From: Larix kaempferi
Taxonomy: Eukaryota > Streptophyta > Pinopsida > Pinales > Pinaceae
Assembly (NCBI GenBank): GCA_027924585.1
Contig: BSBM01000007.1
Span: 9,205,501-9,269,500, forward strand
Length of the DNA: 64,000 bases
Reading direction: 5' to 3'
Shown here in pieces: positions 18,174 to 29,342 of the stretch (position 1 is the first letter of the stretch; each line of letters opens with the position of its first letter). The position numbers and the translations under genes are program-made. The notes below the pieces were generated by a model. The model saw only the letters and a program-made list of their open reading frames with translations. It was not told where the DNA came from and did no database searches.

Positions 18174-21100
18174 ATGACTAAGAAAGGAGTCAAGCAGAAG
18201 TCCAAGGTAACTGAGCCCGAGTCGAATGTTGAAGTCGTATTGGAAACCAGGGTAGAAACTACATATGAGGATACCAATATAGTTATGGGGGTTACCCCTG
18301 AATTCAAGTGGGGTGAAATATATCAGATGATTCAAGACCAGAATGTCCTTGGTGCAGTTCTAGAGGAAATGGTACTATATCAAAACATTGGAAGGTTTGG
18401 AATCGCAAAAGAAGCTACGCGCCCAGAAATTTTTCCTTTCTCAGAGGTCATTGGATGGATTCTGTTGCAAATCGACTCCACATCAAGGATTCTATCTGAA
18501 AGCAAAGGAAAATCTCTTGCAAGTTACCACACACTCAGGTCCACCTGACCACAGCTTGGCTTGAAAGTCTTAACATGGACACCCTCGAGTTCACCAAGAA
18601 ATTATTAATACTAGGAAAGCAATTGAGGCAAAAAGCGAGCGAAGAGTATAAAACCCAAATGCTGAGGCCCACTTTTAGAATCATAACCCTAATGCTGAGC
18701 AGAATTTTCGGCAAAGAATATTGAACCATCTATAAACTAAATTGGATACCTTTGATTCACCATGTGGCCTTCAACGGTACAATCTTTAACTGGGAAGACA
18801 TCATCACAGATAGTCTATCATCAGCCATAGCAGCTGCAAAAGGAGGGCTAGTCTGGAAAAGGGTGGAATTCTAATGTCCTCATACCTCTTAGATTTCATT
18901 TTATCGAGGCATCCTTTCCCTAAGTTGGGTTGCATCTGGAAAAGGAATGATGTCCCAATCTATGTTTCTTACAAGATGTTATGGACCCAAAAATACAAGG
19001 GATATTACAAGACTATATGTGAAGACCTCATCATGCCTCTGTACGAGCTAATCTTCATCAAAGAACCAAACTTCCTATCGGAGAATGCCATGGAAGTCGT
19101 TGAACAACATGGAGATTACTATTTTTCGTAGGAAGGAACATACCTTAGGATGTATGGAGGTTCCAAACCACCATATCTCTTGCCTAAATATGCCATCGGT
19201 TACGTAGTCCACAAGGAAGCAGTGAGGCAAGTATTCATAAATGGGATTGGTGACTTTTTGCATGATCAGAAGAAGGATTCATTCTCACCATTGCCTTTCT
19301 GCATTGGGGCATTTAAGTTCTCCAAGGTTAAAACTACTGAAAATTTTGTTCAGGAATTGGAAGCCTTCCATTTTGGAGAGAAGAGTTTTCATTGAAATGA
19401 CAACTGCAGAAAAGTCGCAGAACATACTACAGCTGTCAAAATACATTTTGAATATGCAAATTACTTTGACAAAAATGAAGCAGTTTTCAGGAGGGATAGC
19501 AATATCACTGAGCTCAACAAACACTTTCGTCCTAAAAGTGGGTCTAGTTCTAACACTACCGCTCAAGCTGCTAAACAAGCAGAATTACAGAACAAGAAGA
19601 ATGAAGCCAAAGCTCTAACGAAAGAAGAACAAATGCTAAAAGAAGAGGCCGATAGGTTCTAGATAGAAGAAACGGAAAAAATTCAGAAGGAACAGGAAAA
19701 TAGGCTGCGGGAAGAAGAAGTTGAAAGAATCAGAAAAGAAGAGGCTGACAAGCTATAAGAGATGAAAGAGAGGGCAGAGAAGGAAATAGTTGAGCAGCAG
19801 AAGAAAAGGGAAGAAGAGGAGAAGTCCAAGAAGGATGTGGAAATGCGAAGTCGAAGCACGTAGGCCATGGACATAGACCCACCCTAAGTATCTCAAGAAA
19901 TAACCACGAGAGGCCACTTCCCTTTAGGAGAGTTCTCACTCACACCTTTTATTCCATCAAAGGAGCATATTGTGGCTCAACTGGACACAATTGTTTTCAA
20001 AAAGAAAAGAAAAGCTATTGTAAGAAAGACAGAGAAAAGTATGAAAATGGGCTCCCAACCTGACATTGTCATTAGATAGGAAAGGACTATCGTGGAAGGT
20101 ACGCAGAATGACCTTGGGTTCATAGCATCCATAAACGTAGTTACTGCCCAATCAAGTGATGACAATGTCAACAAACTGATAAATGATTTTGAGCTGGGAA
20201 AATAGAAGGTATGCAAGTTAAAATCTAATCTGATAAAGGAGGGAGCAGATGGAGAAAACTGGAGGAAGAAATACAATGCTCTCTTATCAGAGCAAGAAAT
20301 AATAACAAGCAAGTACCAAAATCTAGATGAAGAAAGGGAAGCATTAACGATACAACTAATGATTCTAGAAGGTAAGAGGAATGACATTGAATCCCAGCTA
20401 CTCAGTTAGAATCTGAACAAACAACTGCCAACCAACAGGTTGAGGAACTAAAAGTTGGAGTGCATGAGTTAAATAAGGAAAAGGAGCTTATGTTAGGACA
20501 ACTAGAGCTTGCAAAAAGTAGGAAACAGGACCTAACCCCTTTTCATGAGCAGGCTTGTGGCATTCAAAAGAAAATCTATCTATCACAAGAAGTTATCACA
20601 GAAGAAGTTAGTAAGATGAAGGCGATGGTTTCAAGGATGAAATAAATTGATATTGAGGCTCTGAGAATCAGGAAAAAGTGCATGCGCACCATAGAAGAAA
20701 TCAAGAAACAAATTGAATGGAGAGAAGGGAAATCAGGAATCCTGGAGAACATACCTCTCAAATCCTTGGTCGATTTTCAGTTGGATTTGGGACTCATTGA
20801 GTTCTATAGAGGTTGTGGTGTAAACATAAACTCTGGAATCCATAAAACCATCGGGCAGTGTGACGGCTTCTACCATAAATTCCGGGAAACCCACGAGAAG
20901 TGCCAGATGATTTTTCCTCGGATCATGGAAGATTTCCCCGTCCTAGACTAGTGCTTGACAGAACTAAAGGGCGAGCATGACACAGAGATAGACTACATAA
21001 AGAAGATAGACGTCCTGATCGCGGAGGACCTCCATCGGTTCATTGGGAAATCCTCCATTCATGCCTACTTTTTGGAATACATCTCCCAGGAAACAGCAGC

Positions 21101-21263
21101 AGGAGTAAAAGATATTGCAACAGAGTTATATAAACATGAAATCTCCTTAAAAATGATGACTCCTGTACGCAACAACATTATTGTGAGAGAAATGGGAATG
21201 TGGACCAGTGACATCGCTGAGGTGGAAAAACCAGCTGAGACAGAAAATCCATCTGGAAGTTGA
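18174..21263 (+). pseudogene. Decayed TE-associated ORF with coiled coil
   Basis: A series of plus-strand frames about 3 kb long that read as one broken protein. The N-terminus is basic (MTKKGVKQKSKVTE). A globular part follows (WGEIYQMIQDQNVLG; later WEDIITDSLSSAIAAAKGG, MSSYLLDFILSRHPFPKLGC and PIYVSYKMLWTQKYKGYY, about 18790-19020). The second half is strongly Glu/Lys-rich coiled coil (EEQMLKEEADRF, ENRLREEEVERIRKEEADKL, about 19620-19880, and again 20440-20720). Multiple stops and frameshifts occur. The plan, globular domain then coiled coil, recalls the 3' ORF of elements A and B', but I cannot align the two convincingly. No polymerase or integrase is nearby, so it may belong to a large non-autonomous element. 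Function unknown. Confidence 0.6.
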
Positions 21264-22608
21264 TTTTGTTTTCTATTGTAAATATTAAAGACAATTGGAA
21301 GCTTATTTATTGTATAAATATTAAAAAAAACAACTGGAAATTATTTTTGTATTATTAGGCACTAGAAGACAAAATTTTGGGATTCCCTAGGGTTAGGGTA
21401 TGTGAAGAGGCATTTTGTAAAGGTTATAAATGGAGGAAGAGAATAGAATGAATGGACTTTTAGTAGCTAAAAGGACTGGACTATTTTGTATGAGAATTAC
21501 TTTTCTGCATTCATCAAGAAGGATCTATTTTACCTCGGAAAAGCTAGCACAACGATTTGCTTGGGATATGTGGAATGTTTATGGAATTAATTCTTCACCA
21601 TTCATATGGATACTGTGAGATTTTCCTAAACCGTTTTTGAATTAATTCTTGGTTGTGAATGCTCTTATTTAATGTACAAACATTTATGTGTTAAATGAGT
21701 AATGGAATGTTTTAATTACATCAGAGTTCTCTTTTATATCTTTTATATTCTGCTGTAAATGTGCTTATAATATTGAAACAACTATCTGTGAGATTCTTAG
21801 GTACATTTCCAGTGTATTACTCATATTTCAGATTTTCTCCTTGCAGGTATAGATTAGATAGTTATATAGATAGGTTAGATTAAGATAGATTACATGCATT
21901 TAGATAGCGCACTTGCATCTCATCTTTAAATATAAAATACATAAAAGGTGGATCGGGCTGCAACCGGCGAAAGAAAAGCTTTAAATCACATACGGTAGTA
22001 GGGCCGTTAACCAGACAGATTCCTTACACCAAACGATGAGTGATCTAATTGGGCTCGCTTACCGGGGAGAATCCCTAACTGCTGGTGCTGCGCATTTCAA
22101 GGCATCAATAGGAAACAAAAATGCTCTTAGTTAGATTGGAGTGGGGTGGATTTCATCTAATGTGTGTCAATGATTAGTTTAATTTCCCTTTGCATGTTGG
22201 TTAGTTTTTATTTCTTTCCCTTTGCATGAAGATGAAGTGAGATCAGTAAGATATTTTTATTGGAAGGTTAAGTTGCCTCTCATGCCTCAAGTGAATGCCA
22301 GTTTGTACCGATAAGTAGTTGGAAATTTATTGTACATTAATCATACTCAGTTACATGTTTATTTTGTTGTTTGTGTACTCTCTCACATTATGCAATGTTT
22401 GCATAAGTAAATAGAAAGAAACAAAGGGGTTACTTCCTTGGTTAAAAATGTTGAACTTTGGTTGTCGTTGATGCCAATTGATGTTAAAGAGGATTCGGTA
22501 TTCTTGTGCCAGTTTAAAGAAGTATATGAAATCCAGTGTGAAGAAGTATATGGAATCCAATTTTAAAAAGTACATAAGAAGTACATCCAGACTGCCGAAG
22601 TACATTCA
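21264..22608. other. AT-rich region, possible LTR remnant
   Basis: No coding motifs. TATAAATGGAGG at 21425-21436 looks like an LTR promoter. Near 22515-22608 a degenerate repeat of AAGTATATGGAATCCA-like words precedes the insertion of the solo LTR. The host sequence resumes at 38446. Confidence 0.4.
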
Positions 22609-23139
22609 TGTAATGTCCCCATTCAAATAATTGCATACCAGGACAATCCCATCAATCCTACTAGTTCCCTAGGTTGAATGGGTACGTGTGGAATTATAAT
22701 AAGGGAGCAAGTGAATAATGTTTATACATTATAATAGTTCAAGTATTTAATAAAGAGGTTGAATAAATAAATTCAAGAGAAACTCTAGGTGGAAAATGGT
22801 TTTGAAGACATATGGAGGATGTGGGACCCACACTAGCTTGATTTCTCACTGCCACATTACATATCTCTCTTGCCATTTCGAATCCATGAGAAGGAAAATA
22901 TTATTGGGTGAGTTGGTAATTCATACACATGGCATTGAGCATCTTAGGTTGAATTGGGATGGAATGGTAACCTCCATGGAAGAGGAAGAGTCAAATTGGA
23001 AGCTTGTGGACACTTGGGCTAGATTCCCTAGCCCCTATGACAACAATGATGAAGCATCTATGACATCTATGACAAATTTCAGATCTAACATTTGAAATCT
23101 GATCATTATGACATGTCAGCCCCAAAAATAGGCTCCAAG

Positions 23140-23524
23140 TGTTAGGAACCTATGTAAACCCTTCTCTTTACTATGTTAGTATATTGTTGTTGGACGCATA
23201 TGCTTTGTAAGTCATCCCGTAGTATTTGTTGATCCGTAGTTTATATTAGCCCATAGTATTGACCCATAGTATTGGACGCATATGCTTTGTAAGTCGTCCC
23301 GTAGTATTATATGTCCCATGGTTTTGACTCATGGTATTGGGCATAGACTTAGTATATAAGTGTGTGTTGAGGTCATTGAAGGCACCGTGAAGTTAATTGT
23401 ATTGAGCTTGCTCAAAGGAGGTTGCCCTCTCGAAGTGGCCCATGATCAATATAAAAGCGATTATGTTCTATTATTTTTGATATCTTGTGTATTTGCATTA
23501 ATTCATTATTGCAGGTACATCACA
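23140..23524 (+). repeat. CV2 5' LTR
   Basis: TGTTAGGAAC to ACATCACA, 385 bp. The ATGCTTTGTAAG/CCCGTAGTATT module is duplicated as in CV1, and TATATAAG lies near 23352. Confidence 0.94.
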
Positions 23525-23526
23525 TC

Positions 23527-23538
23527 TGGTATCAAAGC
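23527..23538 (+). promoter_or_regulatory. CV2 primer-binding site
   Basis: TGGTATCAAAGC: one mismatch (A for G) to the initiator-Met primer site used by CV1. Confidence 0.88.
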
Positions 23539-24416
23539 ACTTTCCTTGGCACAAGTGGGAAATTTTTTTCTTTTTTGGGCGGAAACTTTCATATCAATTT
23601 TTGAAACTTTCTGCACAAAATCAGAAGAAACCAATTGCATATCTAAATTTCTCTTTCAAAAATACGCAGTTTCAAAAAAAAAATCATCTCATTTGGTGTT
23701 CTAAAAGTGCAGATATCGCGGATTTAAAATCAGCAATTTTTCAGAATTTCGGTGACGGCCGCGGAAATTGCGGCGAGAAAATCTTTTGACCGAGTGCCCA
23801 GATTTATATTCCGCTATCATGAGGAGAAGCAAAGTGGTTGTTACAGTTCTGGAAACATGCTATAATAGCGATTCTGAGCAATATAGATCCGGTTTTTGAA
23901 CATTGGGTGGAATTTCTGCCCAAATTTTTTTCTGTTGCAGGTTCGGATCTGGGAATAATCCCTATCCGCTTAACTGTGGGAAGTACTTGGGAATAAACCC
24001 TAAAAATCATTGTGAGGAGTACCACAGGAACCCCGAAGTAGCTGGCCATTGAGAGGACCTGCCAAGTGAAAAGGGCAACGACCCCTACTTGATTTACTAG
24101 TTCCCACCCGTGAGGTAAACCAAGAGCTGTTGTTTGTGGCAAAGCGGTTATCAGTTTTACCTGAGCCGTGGAGTGAGGGGTACTGACCCAATACGCAAGC
24201 CGTCAAATAGCATTGGTGGCCGAGTGAAAACCCTGAACTGTAAGGAAGCCGCACATACCTGGGGTCCATATCTACTTTCAGCTGAACTATTGTCGATCAC
24301 TGCTGCGCCGTTTCAAATCCATTTTGCCAGCCGTTCCAGATCCAGCCATTTAACGTTGTTCCAGATTCCTTCCGAGCCATAGCCGCTCCAGTCTGTCAAA
24401 AAAAAAAAACCTGGTT

Positions 24417-25178
24417 ATGGTTGTCACCCGTGCAGGAGCAAACACCATGGAGGAAGCACTTGCAGCCATCCAAACCAAACTCCAAGATCTGGATGAAAAA
24501 TTTCTCAGCCTCCATCTTCAGCATTCAGCCATGAACAATAACCGACAGCCAGAATCTTTTGCAGCCACTAGGTACTCTTCTTCCAATAATTTTCGTGGGC
24601 TGAAGCTTGATTTTCCTCGCTTCAATGGTACTGATCTGACTGGATGGATATACCGAGTAGAACAATATTTCAGTCTGCATAATACTTTTGATGTCCAGAA
24701 AGTTCCACTTGCATCCTTTCATTTGGAACAGGAAGCCCTTCAATGGTACCGTTGGTACATCAAAGCTCATCCCGAGCCAAACTGGACAGATTTTTGCCAA
24801 CTCATTTTGCCACGATTTGGCCCTAGTGCTTTCGATGATTTCACAGGAGCACTCACTAAACTTCACCAAATTGGCACAGTGAGAGAGTATCAGACAGAAT
24901 TTGAGAAATTGGCCAACCACACAGAAGGATTGTCTGATGAATTCTACAGGAGTTGTTTTATAAGTGGTCTCAAGGATGAAATTCGCTCAGAGGTCAAAAT
25001 GTTTTGTCCCAACACAATGATGGAAGTCCTAGGGTTGGCTAAGCTGGCTGAGGACAAGATTGTAGCTCAACAACGCTCCAAACCCACCCTTGTTCCCTCT
25101 TCAGAAATATGGGTTCCCAACGACCTCCCATCACGCCTTCTCCTCAACCAACTCCTATCAAGCATTTGTCTGAGATAG
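24417..25178 (+). CDS. gag: CV2 gag
   Basis: 253-codon frame starting MVVTRAGANTMEEALAAIQ, closely matching CV1 gag but with ten more N-terminal codons, which I take as the ancestral start. Capsid motifs: LDFPRFNGTDLTGWIYRVEQ, ALQWYRWYIKAHPEPNWTDF and REYQTEFEKLANHT. Relative to CV1 one extra base near 25088-25095 shifts the frame, so the last 28 or so codons are off-frame and the zinc knuckle is in the next frame (25109 on). No internal stop breaks the capsid part, so a complete capsid domain could be made. Confidence 0.88.
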   Translation: MVVTRAGANTMEEALAAIQTKLQDLDEKFLSLHLQHSAMNNNRQPESFAATRYSSSNNFRGLKLDFPRFNGTDLTGWIYRVEQYFSLHNTFDVQKVPLASFHLEQEALQWYRWYIKAHPEPNWTDFCQLILPRFGPSAFDDFTGALTKLHQIGTVREYQTEFEKLANHTEGLSDEFYRSCFISGLKDEIRSEVKMFCPNTMMEVLGLAKLAEDKIVAQQRSKPTLVPSSEIWVPNDLPSRLLLNQLLSSICLR

Positions 25179-26659
25179 AAATGCAAGCACGCCGAGAAAA
25201 AGGGCTTTGCTATAATTGTGATGAGAAATTCACTCGGGGACATAGATGTGTTCAACAAAAGCTCTATCTCTTGGATGTGGATTCTCCCCCTACCTTAGAA
25301 CTTGGTGAAGAAGCTACGGATACAGTGGATGATCAGATCGACATTCAACAACCGCCTGTTGACACCCCATTTCAGGACGACCCACCTGAGATCTCTCTCC
25401 ATGTTGTAACCGGCGTCACCACCCCACAAACAATGCGGGTCAGGGGATACTTCAAGAAGCTCCCTCTTACCATACTCATTGATTCTGGTAGCACTCATAA
25501 CTTCATTGACCCTCGGATTGCCAAACAGGCTGATTGTTTTGTCCATCCTTGCTCCAACTTTGAAGTCATGGTTGCCAATGGGGGCACCTTACCTTGCAAG
25601 GGGAAGTGTCACAATGTTCGTATCTCTATGGAAGATTATAACCTACGCTCTAACATGTTTGCCTTGCCCTTAGGCGGATGTGATGTGGTTTTGGGCGTTC
25701 AATGGTTACGCACACTTGGCCCCATCTTATGGGATTTTGCTGAACTTTGGATGCAGTTTAAAGTCAATGGGGCACAACTCAAAATTATGGGCTTACAACT
25801 AGGGTCTCTCTGCATCATCAGTTCACATCGCCTAGAAAAAATCCTTAAGAAGAATTCACATGGTGTCATCGCTCAGCTCAATTCCATTCAGATGCACCCA
25901 TCAACAGTCTCCACTACTTCCTTGGATAGATATGCAGGTATCTTTGCTGAACCAATGCACTTGCTACCTTCACGAGACCTTTCCGGTAAGACTTTAGCCA
26001 CATCTACCTCTCAGCAGGAAATGATGGCTATGTTGCATGCAGTACAGAAGTGGCAGCCATACCTATTAGGGAATTATTTCTGCATCAAGACTGATCTCCC
26101 GAGTCTGGAAAATTTTCTGGAACAATGGGTCTCCTCCCCAACACACCTGAAATGGGTTATCCAGCTCATGGGTTATCCCTATGTGATCACTTACAAGAAG
26201 GGTAAGGACAATATGGTGGAAGATGCTCCTTCTTGCACAATTGATGACCCAGTTTCGCTTACAAATCCTTCTCTACTTGTTCCAAATTGGGTGCAATATG
26301 TTCAACAAGGCTCTCTCTTCTATGAACTCCATGCTTCTTCATCAACAGGGCACTCTGGGTTCTGCAACATGTATGACCAAGAAAAATGTAACTTCTTTTG
26401 GCAGGGACTAAAAATGCCAATTCAACAGATGGTGGCTGACGACAATACTTTCCAAGTCAACAAGGGTGAAACGACACTCCTTTCGGGATTGCTCAAACCC
26501 TTTCCCATCCCTAAACAACTTTGGCCAACTATTTCTATGGATTTCCTAGTAGCGCTTTGGTGGTACAATACCACATCTCACAGGACACCATATGAAGCGA
26601 TCTATGGAAAAACACGGCCAGTTCTTCTTCCATACACCCTTAGCAGCTCCCCAGTTTAG
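25109..26659 (+). CDS. CV2 zinc knuckle-protease fused to RNase H and integrase remnants
   Basis: A single 516-codon frame. The zinc knuckle CYNCDEKFTRGHRC (about 25210) and retropepsin site LIDSGSTHNFIDPR (about 25478) are intact. The frame then jumps, without a stop, from the start of pol (MHLLPSR, about 25965) to RNase H (SGKTLATSTSQQEMMAMLHA). It passes a shortened linker and a worn integrase zinc finger (GHSGF...DDNTFQVNKGE, where CV1 has the Cys pair), and then jumps from ISMDF to WWYNTTSHRTPYEAIYG. RT and the DDE core are gone. It could yield Gag-protease only and would need enzymes from elsewhere. Confidence 0.87.
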   Translation: MGSQRPPITPSPQPTPIKHLSEIEMQARREKGLCYNCDEKFTRGHRCVQQKLYLLDVDSPPTLELGEEATDTVDDQIDIQQPPVDTPFQDDPPEISLHVVTGVTTPQTMRVRGYFKKLPLTILIDSGSTHNFIDPRIAKQADCFVHPCSNFEVMVANGGTLPCKGKCHNVRISMEDYNLRSNMFALPLGGCDVVLGVQWLRTLGPILWDFAELWMQFKVNGAQLKIMGLQLGSLCIISSHRLEKILKKNSHGVIAQLNSIQMHPSTVSTTSLDRYAGIFAEPMHLLPSRDLSGKTLATSTSQQEMMAMLHAVQKWQPYLLGNYFCIKTDLPSLENFLEQWVSSPTHLKWVIQLMGYPYVITYKKGKDNMVEDAPSCTIDDPVSLTNPSLLVPNWVQYVQQGSLFYELHASSSTGHSGFCNMYDQEKCNFFWQGLKMPIQQMVADDNTFQVNKGETTLLSGLLKPFPIPKQLWPTISMDFLVALWWYNTTSHRTPYEAIYGKTRPVLLPYTLSSSPV

Positions 26660-26935
26660 GCAATTGACTCGGTTCTTCGAAACCGCGATCAGATTCTTCT
26701 CATTCTGCAGGACAATCTTCACATGGCCAGAATTCGCCTGAATCAACAAGCCGATCAGGACCGTTCTGAGTGCATTTTCCACGCAGCTGACAGGGTTCTT
26801 CTTCATCTACAGCCTTCCAAGCAATCCTCCTTGACACTCCAAAGGCGTCAGTGGCCTGAAATGCAACCTGAGGATGCTACCGAGCAACCACTCCTTCAGC
26901 TTCTGCAGCAATTTCTCCACCCAAAGCTTTGAGGA
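26660..26935 (+). pseudogene. CV2 pol tail
   Basis: In-frame continuation after TAG 26657-26659 (CAG in CV1). It keeps the integrase C-terminal segment (NQQADQDRSECIFHAADRV) and, after another internal deletion, the last residues of the chromodomain region (PEDATEQPLLQLLQQFLHPK). It ends at the same TGA position as CV1, just before the polypurine tract. Confidence 0.8.
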
Positions 26936-26948
26936 CAAAGCTTTTTCT

Positions 26949-26961
26949 AAGGGAGAGGGGA
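26949..26961 (+). promoter_or_regulatory. CV2 polypurine tract
   Basis: AAGGGAGAGGGGA directly before the 3' LTR. Confidence 0.88.
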
Positions 26962-27346
26962 TGTTAGAAACCTATGTAAACCCTTCTCTTTACTATGTTA
27001 GTATATTGTTGTTGGACGCATATGCTTTGTAAGTCGTCCCGTAGTATTTGTTGATCTGTAGTTTATGTTAGCCCATAGTATTGACCCATAGTATTGGACG
27101 CATATGCTTTGTAAGTCGTCCCGTAGTATTATATGTCCCATGGTTTTGACTCATGGTATTGGGCATAGACTTAGTATATAAGTGTGTGTTGAGGTCATTG
27201 AAGGCACCGTGAAGTTAATTGTATTGAGCTTGATCAAAGGAGGTTGCCCCCTCGAAGTGGCCCGTGATCAATATAAAAGCGATTCTATTCTATTATTTCT
27301 GATATCTCGTGTATTTGCATTAATTCATTATTGCAGGTACATCACA
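26962..27346 (+). repeat. CV2 3' LTR
   Basis: 385 bp, TGTTAGAAAC to ACATCACA, partner of 23140-23524. Confidence 0.94.
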
Positions 27347-28359
27347 CCAAGAAGGTGCTCATGGGAGTTGGAGAAGCCAAATAGGCCCCTACTCGAATTG
27401 GGAGAAGATGGAAGGTTGGGAACTAGGAACATAATGGGAGGAATTTGAACCATAGGAGGCTAAGGCTGGTTATAAAATGCATAAATCAAGCATGAGAATA
27501 TCTTTTGATGATTTGAGAAAAATTGCATTTGTGAAGAGAGAGCTAGTGGATGACTAGTTTCTTGCCTTAGCCAATTTCAAGGGTGAAAGATTCCCATCCA
27601 AGATGGTGTTTGGAGAGGCCACTCAGGCCTTTGATGGAGCTTTAATGGAGTTTGTATTTGTAGGTGTAAGATACAGGGAAGCTCGTGGTTTCTCCTAGTG
27701 CATCACTTTCCCTCCTTCATTTCTAGTTTTGATGGCATATTCTTGCTCCTTGAGGGAGGGTGTTTTTGGTGAGATCTTGTAATATTTGGGAGAGATTATC
27801 ATGATCCATTTCTAATTGTAATAAGCTTAATATACTCTTTTCTTCATCTTCATAAATTCTCGGGTTGAAATACCAAGTGGTTGTATGTAAAAATGATGAT
27901 TAATGAGCAAACCATGACCATTTCCCCACTACATTGATGTATGCCATTGTAATGTTGATGATTTCAAATGAAAGAATGTTTCTCTGATATATTTATGATG
28001 AATGGACAACCATTGATGAGTTTTACAAGTTTCATGTTCAGTACTTAAGTATTTGAAGTCATTTTTCTCAGTTTATTTGCATTTGGAAGAGATTTGGTGT
28101 CATTTCCCCAAGGGTCGAATTAGAGATTTTTGTTGTTGTTTGGGAGAAGGTTAGAACACCTTTAATAACTGATTAATGGTGCATATTAGACCTTATCAAT
28201 GTCCCTCAGACATTCCCTACCTCTTTTATGAATTCCGAATGGGTTTGGAGGCATTTGGAGAGCCATTTTCAGTACTTACCCTGGGGGGATTTGGTCCCCA
28301 AATTGCTAGTTAAATCCCATACTTTGTCCAGAAACTTAAACAAGTTTGCAAAAGTATTT

Positions 28360-29248
28360 TGTTGGCAGGAGGTTTGATAAGGAAGAATTGTAGCATCGCT
28401 AATGCTGCGACACGTAAGACGAAGTCGGGGAAGGAAGAAGGCTCGATTATTTTATGTATTTTTTGAGTCATCTGTACCGCAATATGCAGGTTTTGGGTCA
28501 ATTGTACCACAAAATGTGGGTTTTGGGTCATTGTACCACATATTATGTAATGTTGAGTCAGCTATATCGCAGAATGCGGGTTTTTGGTCATTTTTTCAGT
28601 TAGATATTGGGTCATTTCTCCATAGTGTCAGTTAGGAAGTCGGTAGTAAGTGGATAATAGTTGTAAGGCGGAAGCCTATATACAGATAAGAAGTGTAAGT
28701 GATTAATGGAGAATACAGAGAGAGATAATTCACGGGAGAAGAATGTGAATCTTTGGTGATTTTCGGGTATGTTTTGATGTCAAGAGTCATTGCGAAGATC
28801 TAGTTTTTGTAGAAGCATTGTATTTGGGTTTACAATGATAATATGATGAAGCTATTTTGGTGCAATCCCTGTGTTCAATTTGTTCGGTTATGATAATGTG
28901 ATATTGCACTATACGGATAATGTCATGCTTCTTTGATGCGATACTTGCTTTACAATTACTGTTGTTGCAATGATGAATGTTTGGGTTGAATATTGATTTA
29001 CTACTATGTTTAATGCTTAAAGATCTCTGTCACTTGTTACAATAAGTTTAAGTATCATAGCCGCAACCATCCTCCTTCATTCGGCGAAAACATGGTTCCG
29101 TTTGCTCTTCCTGGATGCCTCGGGTGAGACCTCATCTGCTTTGCAGGTGTTGCTGGGCGGGATAAACCCTGTCCGGGTCGGTGCTCAGGAAGACTGTGGT
29201 ATGTGTCGATAGTGAGTGGGATCCCTGTTGATTGGCGTCATGCTAACA
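28360..29248 (+). repeat. Element B 5' LTR
   Basis: 889 bp. It contains repeated words TACCGCAATATGCAGGTTTTGGGTCA (several imperfect copies, 28470-28620) and TATATACAG near 28677 as promoter. Ends ATGCTAACA, followed by AA and the primer site. Confidence 0.92.
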
Positions 29249-29250
29249 AA

Positions 29251-29267
29251 TGGTTCCGTTGCCGGGA
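29251..29267 (+). promoter_or_regulatory. Element B primer-binding site (tRNA-Glu)
   Basis: TGGTTCCGTTGCCGGGA is the reverse complement of the 3' end of plant tRNA-Glu including CCA, and the match continues one or two bases further. It fits the usual 18-nt primer site that stops at the modified A58 of the tRNA. Confidence 0.85.
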
Positions 29268-29342
29268 CTGTGTACAGAGTGAAAGGAGAACATGTTGTGG
29301 CACCCGACGAAACTGGAGATCTAAGAATGGTTTGATTAGAAG

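Larger units (their letters stand above)
23140..27346 (+). mobile_element. CV2: deletion derivative of the CV1 chromovirus family
   Basis: 4.2-kb element with 385-bp LTRs, primer site, polypurine tract and target duplication CCAAG (23135-23139, 27347-27351). It is related to CV1 throughout but lacks reverse transcriptase, part of RNase H, the integrase catalytic core and most of the chromodomain region. About a dozen differences separate the two LTRs by eye. Confidence 0.94.

Noticed and set aside
25950-26000. Spliced-RNA origin of the CV2 deletion
   Set aside because: The missing CV1 segment does not start with GT and end with AG at the inferred junction, so intron-like removal is not supported.
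28470-28620. CRISPR-like spaced repeats (TACCGCAAT...GGGTCA)
   Set aside because: The repeats are imperfect, unevenly spaced and lie inside an LTR of a plant retrotransposon; spacers are not unique sequences.
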